A stretch of DNA of 64,000 bases from Ensifer sp. IC4062 (GCF_020193575.1 NZ_JADYVD010000018.1:1-64000), one strand, 5' to 3'. Counted from the first letter of the stretch, positions 9,004-19,418 are shown. Numbers and translations: made by a program. Notes: a model not told the origin generated them from the letters alone.

Positions 9004-12000
9004 TCACTCTGCCGCGATCGGCGTAGGATAGCGCGCTTCCTCAGCATCATCTTCCGTGCGCTGATCGGCGGCTTCCGGCTCCGCTTTCCGCGCCTTCGGC
9101 TCGCGGCCGAAGAACAGCGCGTAGCCGGCGGGCAGCACCAGGATCGTCAGCACCGTCGCAACCAGAATGCCGCCCATCATGGCATAGGCGAGCGGACCCC
9201 AGAACACGCCGCGCGAGATCGGGATCAGCGCCAGCACGGCGGTCAGCGCCGTTAGCATGATCGGCCGGAAGCGGCGAACCGCCGCGCCGATGATCGCTTC
9301 GGCGCGCTCCATGCCGGCCGCGATGTCCTGATCGATCTGGTCGACGAGGATGATCGAGTTGCGGATGATGATGCCGAGGAGCGCGATGACGCCGAGGATC
9401 GCGACGAAGCCGAAGGGCGCGCCGCTGATGAGCAGCGCGGCGGCAGCACCGATGATACCGAGCGGGCCGGTCGCGAGCACGAGCATCGCCTTGCCGAAGT
9501 GCTGAAGCTGCGCCATCAGCAGTATGACGATGACGACCAGCATGATCGGCGCCTTGGCGGCGATCGAAGCCTGGCTTTCGGCGCTGTCTTCGGCGCCGCC
9601 CTGGATCTCGACCTTGTAGCCGGGTGCAAGGCCCTCACGCAGGTCCTTGAGCTCATCATAGAGCTTCATCGTCACGTCGTTCGACTGCACGCCGTCCGGC
9701 AGCGTGCCACGCACGGTGATCGTCGGCAGACGATCGCGGCGCCATTCGATGCCCTGCTCCATGACCGGCACGACCTTGGCCACCTGTGAGACGGGCACGA
9801 AGCCGCCGAAATCGGTCGGGACATAGACCGAGTTGACGGCCGAAAGCAGTTGGCGATTGCCGTCCGGCTCCCGCGCGACGATCGAGACGGTTTCCTCGCC
9901 GTCGCGGAAATTGTCGAGCGGCACGCCAGACATCGATGCCTGCAGCATCTGGCGGATGCGCTGCGAGGTGACGCCCAGCGCCCGGGCGCGATCCTGGTCG
10001 ATCACCAGCTTCATCGCCGGCACCGGCTCCAACCAGTCGTCGTGGACGGCGCCGAGCAGCGGGTTTTCATTGAACTTGGCCTTCACCTCATCGGCGATGC
10101 GGCGCACTTCGGCACGGTCCGGGCCCATCACGCGCAACTGCACCGGCCAGCCGGTCGGCGGGCCGAGGAACAGCCGGTCGACCTTGGCGCGGATCGACGG
10201 GAAGTCTTCCGCGAGAATCGTGCGAAGCTTCGTGATCAGCCGTTCGCGGGCCGGCTCGTCCTTGGCCATGACGAGGAGCTGCGCAAAGTTCGGATTGCGG
10301 AGCTGCTGGTCGAGCGGCAGGAAGAAACGCGGCGCGCCTTCGCCGATATAGGTGGCGATGAAGCGCTTGTCCTCGTCGTCCATCATCCGGGCTTCGAGCG
10401 CCTTGGCCTGCTTCTCGACCTCCTTGATGCTGGTTCCCTCCGGCAGCCATAGATCGACCAGAATTTCCGGCCGCGAGGACTGCGGGAAGAAGTTCTTCGG
10501 GATGAACTGGAACGCCCAGAGGCTTGCCATGAAGGTCGCGAGCGTCATGACGAGCACGATGACCCGATGGCGCACGGCCCACGCGACAGTGCTCCTCAAG
10601 CGCCGGTAGAAACGGGTATCGAAGACATCGTGGTGGGTGCCCGCATGATGGCGCTGCTTCAAAATCATGTAGCCGAGCCAGGGCGTGAAATAGACGGCGA
10701 CGAACCAGGAGACCACCAGGGCAATGCCGACGACATAAAAGAGCGAGCGGACATATTCGCCAGCGGTCGATTCCGCAAAGCCGACTGGAATGAAGCCCGC
10801 GGTCGTGATCAGCGTGCCGGTCAACATCGGGAAGGCGGTCGAGGAATAGGCGAAGCTCGCCGCCTCGATTTTCACGAGACCTTCCTCGAGCTTGCGCTCC
10901 ATCATTTCGACCACGATCATCGCGTCATCGACGAGCAGGCCGAGCGCGATGATCAGCGCCCCGAGCGAGATGCGCTGCAGGTCGATGCCGAGCTCGTACA
11001 TGATCGCGAAGGTGGCAGCGAGTACCAGCGGGATGGCGATCGCGATCACCAGACCGGAGCGCCATCCGATCGACAGGAAGGAGACGACGAGAACGATGAT
11101 CAATGCCTCGACGAGTGCATGCATGAATTCGCTGATCGCGTCGGTCACCACTTCCGGCTGGTTGGCGATCTGGTCGACCGACACGCCGTAGGGAAGTGAG
11201 GATTCGAAACGTTCATAGGTCGCTTCCACCGCCTTGCCGACGTCGGTGACATTGAAGCCTTTCGCCATAACCACGCCGATCTGGACGCCGTCGTGGCCGT
11301 TGAAGCGGAACTTGCGCGAGTAGGGGTCCTCCAGGCCTGAGGTGACGCTGGCGATGTCGCCGAGCCGTATGACCTGGTTACCGGCGCGCAATCTCAGCTG
11401 ACGGATATCCTCGGCGCGATCGACTCCGCCTTCGACGGAAATGCGGACGGAGCGCGTGCCGGTATCGACGGAGCCGGCGAGATCGACATTGTTCTGGCCG
11501 ACAATCGCACTGCGCAGATCGTTGAGCGTTAGTCCGCGTTCCGCGAGCGCCTTGGACGAGACGTCGATATAGATCTTCTCCGGCTGGTCGCCGATGATCG
11601 AAACCTTTTCGACGCCGGGCGTCGTCAAGAGCATGTCGCGGCCCTGGATCGCGAACTTCTTGAGTTCGGGATAACTGTAGCCGTCGCCGCTGATCGAATG
11701 AAGCGTGATGAAGGTGTCGCCGAACTCGTCGTTGAAATAGGGGCCGAGCAGGCCTTCCGGCAGTTCGTTGTCGATATCGCCGACTTTCTTGCGTACCTGG
11801 TAGAAGGCGTCGGCCACCTCTTCGGCATTGGTGTCGCCTTCGACCTGCAGCGTGATGATGGCGCTGCCGGCGCGCGTGTAGGAGCGCACGAAATCGAGAT
11901 GCGGCGTTTCCTGCAGCTTGCGCTCGATCTTGTTGACGACCTGGTCTTGCATCTCTTCGATCGATGCACCCGGCCAGACGGCCTGAATAACCATGATGCG

Positions 12001-12156
12001 GAATGTGAATTCCGGATCTTCGCGCTGGCCCATGCGCACGAGGCCGAGGGCGCCGGTGATGATGATCAGCGCGAAGAGGAAGCGCGCGATGCTCGGGTGA
12101 CCGATCGCCCAGCGCGAGAGGTTGAACGGTTTCCTGTCCTCAGTGGAGGCATGCAT
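9004..12156 (-). CDS. RND efflux pump inner-membrane transporter (AcrB/AcrD/AcrF family)
   Basis: This 1050-residue protein has the RND layout: an N-terminal transmembrane helix (ARFLFALIIITGALGL), a large periplasmic loop, a block of helices, a second loop and a final helix block. Motifs include GASIEEMQDQVVNKIERKL after the first helix and the helix-4 pair LGALIIALGLLVDDAMIVVE carrying the proton-relay aspartates. It exports small molecules in a tripartite complex with the adaptor encoded just upstream (12189-13334) and an outer-membrane channel not found here. It is the last gene of a tetR-adaptor-pump operon. Confidence 0.93.
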   Translation of the reverse strand: MHASTEDRKPFNLSRWAIGHPSIARFLFALIIITGALGLVRMGQREDPEFTFRIMVIQAVWPGASIEEMQDQVVNKIERKLQETPHLDFVRSYTRAGSAIITLQVEGDTNAEEVADAFYQVRKKVGDIDNELPEGLLGPYFNDEFGDTFITLHSISGDGYSYPELKKFAIQGRDMLLTTPGVEKVSIIGDQPEKIYIDVSSKALAERGLTLNDLRSAIVGQNNVDLAGSVDTGTRSVRISVEGGVDRAEDIRQLRLRAGNQVIRLGDIASVTSGLEDPYSRKFRFNGHDGVQIGVVMAKGFNVTDVGKAVEATYERFESSLPYGVSVDQIANQPEVVTDAISEFMHALVEALIIVLVVSFLSIGWRSGLVIAIAIPLVLAATFAIMYELGIDLQRISLGALIIALGLLVDDAMIVVEMMERKLEEGLVKIEAASFAYSSTAFPMLTGTLITTAGFIPVGFAESTAGEYVRSLFYVVGIALVVSWFVAVYFTPWLGYMILKQRHHAGTHHDVFDTRFYRRLRSTVAWAVRHRVIVLVMTLATFMASLWAFQFIPKNFFPQSSRPEILVDLWLPEGTSIKEVEKQAKALEARMMDDEDKRFIATYIGEGAPRFFLPLDQQLRNPNFAQLLVMAKDEPARERLITKLRTILAEDFPSIRAKVDRLFLGPPTGWPVQLRVMGPDRAEVRRIADEVKAKFNENPLLGAVHDDWLEPVPAMKLVIDQDRARALGVTSQRIRQMLQASMSGVPLDNFRDGEETVSIVAREPDGNRQLLSAVNSVYVPTDFGGFVPVSQVAKVVPVMEQGIEWRRDRLPTITVRGTLPDGVQSNDVTMKLYDELKDLREGLAPGYKVEIQGGAEDSAESQASIAAKAPIMLVVIVILLMAQLQHFGKAMLVLATGPLGIIGAAAALLISGAPFGFVAILGVIALLGIIIRNSIILVDQIDQDIAAGMERAEAIIGAAVRRFRPIMLTALTAVLALIPISRGVFWGPLAYAMMGGILVATVLTILVLPAGYALFFGREPKARKAEPEAADQRTEDDAEEARYPTPIAAE

Positions 12157-12188
12157 GGGCGTCGTTCCGTTCTATCGATAAATGGGGG

Positions 12189-13334
12189 TTAGCGAAGCAC
12201 TTCGCCGGTTTCGGCAAGCGATGCCTGTTGGTCGGCTGCGGGCAGCTTCACCTTCAGATCTTCGGTCATGAATTGCGTGCCGGCGGCAACGACGAGATCG
12301 CCCTGCTTAAGACCTTCTGCGACGCGAACGCCATCGCCGGTGAACTCGGCGAGCTTGACGTCGCGCGCATGCACGGTCGAACTGTCACGATCAACCACCC
12401 AGACGAGCTTCCGGCCGTCCTTTTCGGCAAGTGCGCTCAGCGGGATGGAGACTGACGGCTCAGCGTTGGCGGCGACCGCCTCGATCGTGGCCGTCATGCC
12501 GAGCAGCACGCGTGGGTCGGTCGGTAGGCTGACGCGCACGGAAAAAGTCCGCGACTGCTGGTCCGCGCTGCCGGAAACCTCGCGCACCCGGCCGTCGAGC
12601 ACGAGTGCTTCGTCCGACCAGAAGCGCGCCTTGACGGTGTTGCCCGGCTTGAATTCAGATATATCCATCTCGGGCACGGCGATCTGCACTTCTTTCTCAC
12701 CATCGACGGCGACGGTCACCACAGGCGTGCCGGTGCCGACAACCTGGCCGATATCGGCACCGATCGCCGTGACGATGCCGTTCTGGTCGGACTTCAGATC
12801 CGTGTAGGTGACCTGGTTCTTCGCTTGATCGAGCGAGGAGGCAGCGGCATCCCGCGTGGAGACTGCCTGATCGTAAAGAAGCGTCGCCTGATCGAGCTCA
12901 GCCTTGGACGAGAATTCGCGGGTGAAGAGCTGTTCCGCCCGCATCTTGGTGAGTGCTGTCGTTTCCACCTGCTTTTCGGCAGCGGCGAGGTTTGCCTCGG
13001 CGCTTTTCACGGCGAGCTCATAATCGGTCGGATCGATGCGGGCGAGCAGGTCGCCCGGCTTCACCCGATCGCCGATATTGACCAGCCTTTCGGTGACTTT
13101 GCCGCCGACGCGGAAGCCGAGATTCATTTCCGTGCGCGCCTTCACCGAACCGGAGTAGTCGAGTTCGCGCTGATTGCCTGCCGCGGCGATCTCGACGACC
13201 TTGACCGGCCGGATGACCTCCTTGGTCTCCACCTTCTCTTCCGAGCAGGCGGAGAGGGCGACGGTGATAGCAAGCGCGGCCGCGAGCTTGGCGACGACCG
13301 GGGTTCTCTTTTCGAGGGCCTTTGGTGAAAACAT
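12189..13334 (-). CDS. RND efflux periplasmic adaptor (membrane fusion) lipoprotein
   Basis: The 381-residue protein starts with a lipoprotein signal (ALAITVALSACSEEK; lipobox cysteine in LSAC), followed by the HlyD/AcrA pattern: a beta-barrel/lipoyl half motif GSVKARTEMNLGFRVGGKV, a coiled-coil hairpin (AVKSAEANLAAAEKQVETTA) and a second lipoyl half (YTDLKSDQNGIVTAIGADIG). The ATG at 13334 has AGGAG eight bases upstream and is preferred over a GTG three codons earlier. It bridges the pump encoded by the next gene to an outer-membrane channel; the genes are 32 bases apart. Confidence 0.92.
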   Translation of the reverse strand: MFSPKALEKRTPVVAKLAAALAITVALSACSEEKVETKEVIRPVKVVEIAAAGNQRELDYSGSVKARTEMNLGFRVGGKVTERLVNIGDRVKPGDLLARIDPTDYELAVKSAEANLAAAEKQVETTALTKMRAEQLFTREFSSKAELDQATLLYDQAVSTRDAAASSLDQAKNQVTYTDLKSDQNGIVTAIGADIGQVVGTGTPVVTVAVDGEKEVQIAVPEMDISEFKPGNTVKARFWSDEALVLDGRVREVSGSADQQSRTFSVRVSLPTDPRVLLGMTATIEAVAANAEPSVSIPLSALAEKDGRKLVWVVDRDSSTVHARDVKLAEFTGDGVRVAEGLKQGDLVVAAGTQFMTEDLKVKLPAADQQASLAETGEVLR

Positions 13335-13389
13335 CTCTGGCACTCCTGATCCTGTCTGCCGCCATGCGGCTCGAAAATTTCTGGGTAGA

Positions 13390-13998
13390 TTATTTTTTCA
13401 GTGCTCTGATCGCGAATTCGACCAGTTCGTCGGGAGTCGCGCGGTTTTGCTTCGCGAGACACTGGGCCACAATCTGCGGGTGACAGAGGGTTATGAGGCT
13501 GGCGTCGAAGCATCGCGCGGCGACCTCCGGGTCCTGCTCGGCGAATTCTCCGGCCGCGATGCCCTCGCGGATGATCTCGGCCAGGAGGTGGTCGATGCGA
13601 TCGATGTGCTTTTCGATGACGTGCCATTCCCGCTCGATGGCCACGACGACCATTTCGTGAACCTTCTCTTGGTCGAGCATGGTCTCGACCGTCATCTTGT
13701 GCTGCGCATGCGCATAGCGCCGGAGGCGCTCCGAAGCGCTTAACGGGAGGTGGGCAATCGCATGGGCCTGCTGGTAGCTCGCGGCCAGCATACGCGCACA
13801 AAGCGCCTGGTGAATCTCCGTCTTCGAAGCGAAGAAACGATAGATATTGGCGGGCGACATTTCGAGGTCGCGGGCAATATCGGCGACATTCGTCTTGCTG
13901 TAGCCGTAATGCCGGAACAGCCGCTCGGCGGAATCGAGGATCCGCGTCACGTTTTCCTGCCTGGTCGCGTCTACGCCGGTGTCTGCGAGTTCGCTCAT
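13390..13998 (-). CDS. TetR family transcriptional repressor of the efflux operon
   Basis: This 202-residue protein has a TetR N-terminal helix-turn-helix: ILDSAERLFRHYGYSKTNVA followed by DIARDLEMSPANIYRFFASK. The rest is the helical ligand-binding domain. It is the first gene of the minus-strand unit ending in the RND pump, 55 bases ahead of the adaptor gene. A dyad just upstream of its start suggests autoregulation together with control of the pump. Confidence 0.9.
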   Translation of the reverse strand: MSELADTGVDATRQENVTRILDSAERLFRHYGYSKTNVADIARDLEMSPANIYRFFASKTEIHQALCARMLAASYQQAHAIAHLPLSASERLRRYAHAQHKMTVETMLDQEKVHEMVVVAIEREWHVIEKHIDRIDHLLAEIIREGIAAGEFAEQDPEVAARCFDASLITLCHPQIVAQCLAKQNRATPDELVEFAIRALKK

Positions 13999-14018
13999 TT
14001 CATTCCACGAATTACGAG

Positions 14019-14040
14019 TGACGATTTTTGAATTTCGTCA
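14019..14040 (-). promoter_or_regulatory. Candidate TetR operator
   Basis: The inverted repeat TGACGA-TTTTTGAATT-TCGTCA lies 21 bases upstream of the tetR start codon. Position and symmetry fit an operator for the adjacent repressor; there is no direct evidence of binding. Confidence 0.45.
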
Positions 14041-14286
14041 GTCTTAATCCGACAAGCGTAACCTGTCAACGATCCGCGACGGCTGAACTGCCGTCGAAAT
14101 TGCGTGGGCGGTTCAAATGTCGGAGCGGAGGGCCAGCGATCCCGTCGCCGATCGCGGCTCGTGCTGCGGCAATCGGTTGTCATGTTGTGCGCCATTTAAT
14201 GCGCGTCAAAGCTGAGAGATCGGTATCGGCCTATTTCCGGGGCGACCCCGCGGGCACGGGCCAGGTGGTTGAACGGAGAAGATGAA

Positions 14287-14466
14287 ATGCTGACAATGAT
14301 GAAGAAGGGCTTTGGCCTCGCGACGGTGGCAATGCTGATCGCCCCCCCCCCGCTTGCGGCGGCGCCGACGTCTCGACGCGCTGGCGTTGTCGAATGTGCG
14401 TTTTTTGAAAATGCGAAATGCTGCGGGCGCTCACTCCGAAGAAAAACCCCAAATTTGCCGGGGTAA
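14287..14466 (+). pseudogene. Short signal-peptide ORF with a poly-C tract, probably a broken exported-protein gene
   Basis: The ATG at 14287 opens MLTMMKKGFGLATVAMLIAP, a good Sec signal peptide, with GGAG upstream. A run of ten C residues (14342-14351) falls exactly at the end of the signal peptide, and the residues after it (RRAGVVECAFFENAKCCGRS) do not look like a folded exported domain. The simplest reading is a frameshift or truncation at the homopolymer; phase-variable slippage or a sequencing error are alternatives. No family was recognised. Confidence 0.35.
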
Positions 14467-14589
14467 TAATATCCTATTGAATTGACAGATGTTATTTTTG
14501 TTCTTGAGACAACAGTTTAGTTTATTTTCCTTTCTTTCCCGTCAAGGATTGTTACTATGCTGGCGAGTGCATCAACGGGAGACGTTAGC

Positions 14590-14778
14590 GTGTCAGAGTT
14601 ATCTCGACAGCAGGTGACGGCGCCGCCGTCCCGACGACGCGAGTTTCTGACATTTCTGGTGCTGGCCTTCGGCATCTGGCCGCTGCTCGCCGTCGCTGTC
14701 GTTGGCGGCTATGGCTTTCTCGTCTGGATGTTTCAGGTCGTTTTCGGACCGCCCGGTCCGCCGCCGGCGCCGCATTGA
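14590..14778 (+). CDS. napE: Periplasmic nitrate reductase accessory protein NapE
   Basis: A small protein (62 residues from the GTG at 14590; an ATG at 14557 would add 11) with one membrane segment (FLVLAFGIWPLLAVAVVGGYGF) ending GPPGPPPAPH. This matches NapE, a small inner-membrane protein of unclear role that starts nap operons in several alphaproteobacteria. GGGAGA lies seven bases before the GTG, and AAGGA before the ATG, so either start is possible. The next gene, napF, begins nine bases downstream. Confidence 0.85.
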   Translation: MSELSRQQVTAPPSRRREFLTFLVLAFGIWPLLAVAVVGGYGFLVWMFQVVFGPPGPPPAPH

Positions 14779-14786
14779 GGTGCGTC

Positions 14787-15287
14787 ATGGCGGTTGCAAC
14801 GATTTCCAGACGAGACCTGCTCTTCGGACGTGGCGCGCCTGAGCCCGAACGGATCTATCCGCCGGGTGTCACGCCCGAGGGCCTCGCCGCCTGCACCGGT
14901 TGCGGCCGCTGCGTGGAGGCGTGTCCGGCGCATATCATCAGCCTTTCCGACAACCGGCCGTCGCTCGATTTTTCCGTCGGCGAGTGCACTTTCTGCGGTG
15001 AGTGCCGGAGCGCCTGCCCGGAGCCGGTCTTTCAGCTTGCCGACGCAGCGTGCTTTCCGCACGTGGCGGCGATCGCCGGTCATTGCCTGGCGAAGAACAA
15101 TGTCGCCTGTCAGGCCTGCCGCGACAGCTGTCCGGAACTGGCGATCCGCTTCCCGCCGCGGGTCGGCGGGCCTTTCCTGCCGATCGTCGATGAAGACGCC
15201 TGCAGCGGTTGCGGCGCCTGCGTCGGCATCTGTCCGGTCGGCGCCGTTCACGTCTCTGCACGACATCAGGAGGGCGCCAATGCCTGA
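14787..15287 (+). CDS. napF: Ferredoxin-type protein NapF
   Basis: This 166-residue cytoplasmic iron-sulfur protein carries cysteine clusters for several [4Fe-4S] centres: CTGCGRCVEACP, CTFCGECRSACP, CQACRDSCP and CSGCGACVGICP. NapF assists post-translational maturation of NapA. The start is the ATG at 14787 (MAVATISRRDLL) with GAGG upstream. It overlaps napD by eight bases. Confidence 0.95.
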   Translation: MAVATISRRDLLFGRGAPEPERIYPPGVTPEGLAACTGCGRCVEACPAHIISLSDNRPSLDFSVGECTFCGECRSACPEPVFQLADAACFPHVAAIAGHCLAKNNVACQACRDSCPELAIRFPPRVGGPFLPIVDEDACSGCGACVGICPVGAVHVSARHQEGANA

Positions 15288-15567
15288 CAAACCAAGCGAA
15301 TATCATATCTCGAGCGCCGTTGTCGTGACCGTTCCGGCGATGGAGGACAAGGTTCTGGCGGCGCTTTCCCGAATGAACAATGTCGAAGTGCACGGACACC
15401 AGGGCGGCAAGATCGTCGTGGTCATCGAAGGAACGGGCACGGGCATGCTCGGCGAATGCCTGTCGCAGATTTCCGCGCTCGAGGGCGTGGTCGCGGCCAA
15501 CATGGTGTTCGAGCATGTCGAGAAAGAGGAGGCGATCGGCGATGACCGGCGAACTGACGCGGCGTGA
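15280..15567 (+). CDS. napD: Chaperone NapD
   Basis: This 95-residue protein ([20 protein letters not shown] at the N-terminus) matches NapD, the small chaperone that binds the twin-arginine signal peptide of NapA and holds back export until the cofactor is inserted. AGGAGG precedes the ATG at 15280. It overlaps napF at its start and napA at its end, which indicates translational coupling. Confidence 0.93.
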   Translation: MPDKPSEYHISSAVVVTVPAMEDKVLAALSRMNNVEVHGHQGGKIVVVIEGTGTGMLGECLSQISALEGVVAANMVFEHVEKEEAIGDDRRTDAA

Positions 15568-18046
15568 CATCCTCAAGGCCCATGCGGCAGGCATAGCGGC
15601 GGCAACCGCGGGCATCGCGCTTCCCGCCGCGGCACAGCCGGTGCCGGGCGGTGTCGAAGCGCTGCAGATAAAATGGTCGAAGGCGCCATGCCGCTTCTGC
15701 GGCACCGGCTGCGGCGTCATGGTAGGCGTCAAGGAGGGCCAGGTCGTCGCTACCCATGGCGACATGCAGGCGGAGGTCAACCGCGGCCTCAACTGCATCA
15801 AGGGCTATTTCCTCTCGAAGATCATGTACGGCGCCGACCGGCTGAAGACGCCGCTTATGCGCAAGCGCAACGGCGCCTTTGCCAAAGACGGCGAGTTCGA
15901 ACCGGTAAGCTGGGACGAAGCCTTCGACGTGATGGCCGCGCAGGCGAAAAGGGTCCTGAAGGAAAAGGGGCCGACGGCCGTCGGCATGTTCGGCTCCGGG
16001 CAGTGGACGATCTTCGAGGGCTATGCGGCGACGAAACTGATGCGCGCCGGCTTCCGCTCCAACAATCTCGATCCCAATGCCCGCCACTGCATGGCGTCCG
16101 CCGCCTATGCCTTCATGCGCACCTTCGGCATGGACGAGCCGATGGGCGTCTATGACGATTTCGAGCATGCCGACGCCTTTGTCCTCTGGGGCTCGAACAT
16201 GGCGGAGATGCACCCGATCCTATGGACGCGGCTTGCGGATCGCCGGCTGGGGCAGGAGCATGTCAAGGTGGCGGTGCTGTCGACCTTCACCCACCGCAGC
16301 ATGGACCTCGCCGACATCCCGATCGTCTTCAAGCCGGGCACCGACCTCGCGATCCTCAATTATATCGCCAACCACATCATTCAGACGGGGCGCATCAATC
16401 AGGAGTTTGTCGACAAGCACACGACCTTCATGGTCGGCTCGACCGACATTGGCTACGGTCTGAGGCCCGACAATCCGCTAGAGGTCAAGGCGGTGAACGC
16501 CAAGGACGCCGCCAAGATGACCCCGAGCACTTTCGACGACTTCAAGAAGTTCGTTTCGGAGTACACGCTGGACAAGACAGTGGAACTTACCGGGGTCGAG
16601 GCCGGCTTCCTCGAACAACTGGCCGATCTTTACGCCGATCCCAACCGCAAGGTGATGTCTCTCTGGACCATGGGGTTCAACCAGCATGTGCGCGGTGTCT
16701 GGGTCAACCACATGGTCTACAATCTCCATCTCCTGACGGGGAAGATCTCGGAGCCCGGCAACAGCCCGTTCTCGCTGACCGGGCAGCCTTCTGCCTGCGG
16801 CACGGCGCGCGAGGTCGGCACTTTCGCCCATCGCCTGCCGGCGGACATGACCGTTACCAATCCCGAGCACCGCAAGCGTGTCGAGGAAACCTGGCGCGTG
16901 CCGCACGGCATCATCCCGGAGAAGCCGGGATACCATGCCGTCGAGCAGGACCGCATGCTGAAGGACGGCAAGCTCAATTTCTATTGGGTGCAGGTCAACA
17001 ACAATATCCAGGCAGCGCCCAACACCAGCAACGAGACCTATCAGGGCTACCGCAACCCCGACAATTTCATCGTCGTCTCCGATGTCTATCCGACGATCAC
17101 GGCAATGAGCGCCGACCTCATTCTGCCGGCCGCCATGTGGGTGGAAAAGGAGGGTGCCTACGGCAACGCCGAGCGGCGCACCCATGTCTGGCACCAACTT
17201 GTCGATGCGCCCGGCGAGGCCCGTTCCGATCTCTGGCAGATGGTGGAGTTCTCCAAGCGCTTCACGACCGACGAGGTGTGGTCCGCGGAGATCCTCGACG
17301 CCAATCCGGGCTATCGCGGCAAGACGCTCTACGACGTGCTCTTCAAGAACGGCAATGTCGATCGTTTCCCCGCAAACGAGATCAACAAGGACTATGCGAA
17401 CTGGGAGGCCGAGGCCTTCGGCTTCTACATCCAGAAGGGCCTGTTCGAGGAATACGCGTCCTTCGGCCGTGGCCATGGACACGATCTCGCGCACTATGAC
17501 CGCTACCACGAGGTGCGCGGCCTGCGCTGGCCCGTCGTTGACGGCAAGGAGACTCTCTGGCGCTACCGCGAGGGCTACGACCCGTACGTAAAACCGGGCG
17601 AGGGCGTAAAATTCTACGGCCGCCCGGACGGCAGGGCGGTCATCCTCGCCGTTCCCTATGAACCTCCGGCCGAGTCGCCGGACGAGGAATTCGATATCTG
17701 GCTGGTCACCGGTCGCGTGCTCGAACATTGGCATTCCGGATCGATGACGATGCGGGTGCCGGAATTGTACCGGGCCTTCCCGGGCGCTGTCTGTTTCGTG
17801 AACGCTGACGACGCACGCAAGCGCAATCTCAACCAGGGTGCCGAGGTCAGGATCGTTTCCCGGCGCGGCGAGATCCGTGCCCGCGTCGAGACGCGCGGCC
17901 GCAACCGCATGCCGCCGGGCGTCATCTTCGTCCCCTGGTTCGACGCCAGCAAGCTCATTAACAAGGTAACGCTCGACGCTACCGATCCCATCTCCAAACA
18001 GACGGATTTCAAAAAATGCGCGGTCAAGCTCGTTTCTGTCGCGTGA
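15542..18046 (+). CDS. napA: Periplasmic nitrate reductase catalytic subunit NapA
   Basis: The 834-residue protein has a Tat signal ([20 protein letters not shown]), the N-terminal [4Fe-4S] motif [10 protein letters not shown] with a fourth cysteine in RGLNCIKGY, and [10 protein letters not shown], whose Cys is the expected molybdenum ligand. It reduces nitrate to nitrite in the periplasm using a bis-MGD cofactor, with electrons from NapB. Length matches the family. The gene overlaps napD and its TGA overlaps the napB ATG (TGATG). Confidence 0.97.
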   Translation: MTGELTRRDILKAHAAGIAAATAGIALPAAAQPVPGGVEALQIKWSKAPCRFCGTGCGVMVGVKEGQVVATHGDMQAEVNRGLNCIKGYFLSKIMYGADRLKTPLMRKRNGAFAKDGEFEPVSWDEAFDVMAAQAKRVLKEKGPTAVGMFGSGQWTIFEGYAATKLMRAGFRSNNLDPNARHCMASAAYAFMRTFGMDEPMGVYDDFEHADAFVLWGSNMAEMHPILWTRLADRRLGQEHVKVAVLSTFTHRSMDLADIPIVFKPGTDLAILNYIANHIIQTGRINQEFVDKHTTFMVGSTDIGYGLRPDNPLEVKAVNAKDAAKMTPSTFDDFKKFVSEYTLDKTVELTGVEAGFLEQLADLYADPNRKVMSLWTMGFNQHVRGVWVNHMVYNLHLLTGKISEPGNSPFSLTGQPSACGTAREVGTFAHRLPADMTVTNPEHRKRVEETWRVPHGIIPEKPGYHAVEQDRMLKDGKLNFYWVQVNNNIQAAPNTSNETYQGYRNPDNFIVVSDVYPTITAMSADLILPAAMWVEKEGAYGNAERRTHVWHQLVDAPGEARSDLWQMVEFSKRFTTDEVWSAEILDANPGYRGKTLYDVLFKNGNVDRFPANEINKDYANWEAEAFGFYIQKGLFEEYASFGRGHGHDLAHYDRYHEVRGLRWPVVDGKETLWRYREGYDPYVKPGEGVKFYGRPDGRAVILAVPYEPPAESPDEEFDIWLVTGRVLEHWHSGSMTMRVPELYRAFPGAVCFVNADDARKRNLNQGAEVRIVSRRGEIRARVETRGRNRMPPGVIFVPWFDASKLINKVTLDATDPISKQTDFKKCAVKLVSVA

Positions 18047-18522
18047 TGAGAAGCCCAGGATGGATGCTCGGAGCGCTGCTGACAGTGCTGTTCGTCAGCA
18101 GCGCAGCCATCGCTCAAATGGCGCCCGGAAATAGAGTGCCGGAACTCTCGGGCCCGCCGCAGGAGATGACCGAGCCGGGGGCGCCCCCGATGCCGAAATG
18201 GGTGGTCGACGACGTCCGCAAGAAGCGTAACTATCCCGACCAGCCGCCGGTGATTCCACATTCGATCGAGGGATATCAGCTCTCCGTCAACACCAACCGC
18301 TGCCTCTCCTGCCACAAGCGCGAGCTCACCGAGGAGTCGGGCGCGCCGATGATCAGCGTCACGCACTACATGACGCGCGACGGCCAGATGCTCGCGGACG
18401 TGTCGCCGCGGCGCTATTTCTGCACCGCCTGCCACGTACCGCAGGCAAACGTCAGACCGCTCGTCGGCAACACGTTCAAGGATATGAGCGAGCTGGGCGT
18501 CAAGCCGGCGGGGAGCGAGTGA
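18046..18522 (+). CDS. napB: Diheme cytochrome c NapB
   Basis: This 158-residue exported protein has a signal peptide ([18 protein letters not shown]) and two CxxCH heme-binding sites, CLSCH and CTACH, with additional conserved histidines (for example ISVTHYM). NapB passes electrons from NapC to NapA in the periplasm. The start ATG overlaps the napA stop; an in-frame upstream ATG at 18016 lies inside napA and is not needed. Confidence 0.95.
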   Translation: MRSPGWMLGALLTVLFVSSAAIAQMAPGNRVPELSGPPQEMTEPGAPPMPKWVVDDVRKKRNYPDQPPVIPHSIEGYQLSVNTNRCLSCHKRELTEESGAPMISVTHYMTRDGQMLADVSPRRYFCTACHVPQANVRPLVGNTFKDMSELGVKPAGSE

Positions 18523-18526
18523 CGCC

Positions 18527-19222
18527 ATGGCATGGATCAGGAAACTCGTCCTTTGGGCGTGGCGCGTCGTCAGCACGCCGGCCGGAACACTGAGCCTCGG
18601 TTTCCTGACGCTCGGCGGCTTCGTCGGCGGCGTGATGTTCTGGGGTGCCTTCAACACCGCGCTCGAACTCACCAACACCGAGACCTTCTGCACCTCCTGC
18701 CACGAGATGCGGGACAACGTCTATCAGGAGCTGACGCGGACGATCCATTTCACCAACCGCTCCGGCGTCAGGGCCACCTGTCCGGACTGCCACGTTCCGC
18801 ACAACTGGACGGACAAGATCGCCCGCAAGATGCAGGCGTCGAAGGAGGTCTGGGGCAAGATCTTCGGAACGATCAATACCCGCCCGAAATTTCTCGAGCA
18901 CCGGCTGGAACTCGCCCAGCATGAATGGGCGCGGCTGAAGGCAAACGACAGTCTCGAATGCCGCAACTGCCATTCGTCGGTGGCTATGGACCTGCAGAAG
19001 CAGACGGAACGGGCGGCGACGATCCACACCCGCTATCTGCTGCCCGGCCGGGCGACCTGCATCGATTGCCACAAGGGCATCGCGCACGAACTGCCGAACA
19101 TGCAGGGCATCGATCCGGGCTGGAAGGTACCGCCAGAACTGGAAGGCGAAACCACCACGAGCTCAACCCCGATCGACGAACTCCGGCAGGCGATGAAGGA
19201 ACTGCACGCAAGCAGCTTCTGA
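18527..19222 (+). CDS. napC: Membrane-anchored tetraheme quinol dehydrogenase NapC
   Basis: This 231-residue NapC/NirT protein has an N-terminal membrane anchor ([20 protein letters not shown]) and four heme sites: CTSCH, CPDCH, CRNCH and CIDCH. It oxidises quinol and feeds NapB-NapA. With napE to napB directly upstream it completes napEFDABC. No napG or napH is present. Confidence 0.95.
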   Translation: MAWIRKLVLWAWRVVSTPAGTLSLGFLTLGGFVGGVMFWGAFNTALELTNTETFCTSCHEMRDNVYQELTRTIHFTNRSGVRATCPDCHVPHNWTDKIARKMQASKEVWGKIFGTINTRPKFLEHRLELAQHEWARLKANDSLECRNCHSSVAMDLQKQTERAATIHTRYLLPGRATCIDCHKGIAHELPNMQGIDPGWKVPPELEGETTTSSTPIDELRQAMKELHASSF

Positions 19223-19318
19223 ACGTTACGGCGCCGCGCGTCCAACTAGCGTTCACAGTCATCAACGTACCGCAGCATCGTTGGTTGCTGTGCGGCAAGG
19301 ATCCCCTCGACCCTCATT

Positions 19319-19418
19319 CCTGTGCTTGTCACAGGAATCCAGTCAGCCCGAGTCCTTGGGCTGAAAAGAATCTTCCGCGCCGCCGACGGCGCCGCTGGAT
19401 CCCTGTCACAAGCACAGG
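19319..19418. repeat. Long inverted repeat after napC
   Basis: CCTGTGCTTGTCACAGGAAT followed by CCAG (19319-19342) faces a nearly complementary copy, CTGGATCCCTGTCACAAGCA followed by CAGG (19395-19418). Each arm also folds on itself around CCTGTG/CACAGG, and an inner hairpin CAGCCC-GAGTCCTT-GGGCTG sits between them. It may act as a transcription terminator for the nap operon, but it looks like a dispersed palindromic repeat. The rest of the 289-base gap to the next gene shows nothing recognisable. Confidence 0.6.

Noticed and set aside
14520..14556. A FixK/FNR box upstream of napE
   Set aside because: TTGAATTGAC and TTGAGACAACA resemble half sites, but none fits TTGAT-N4-ATCAA well enough to call.
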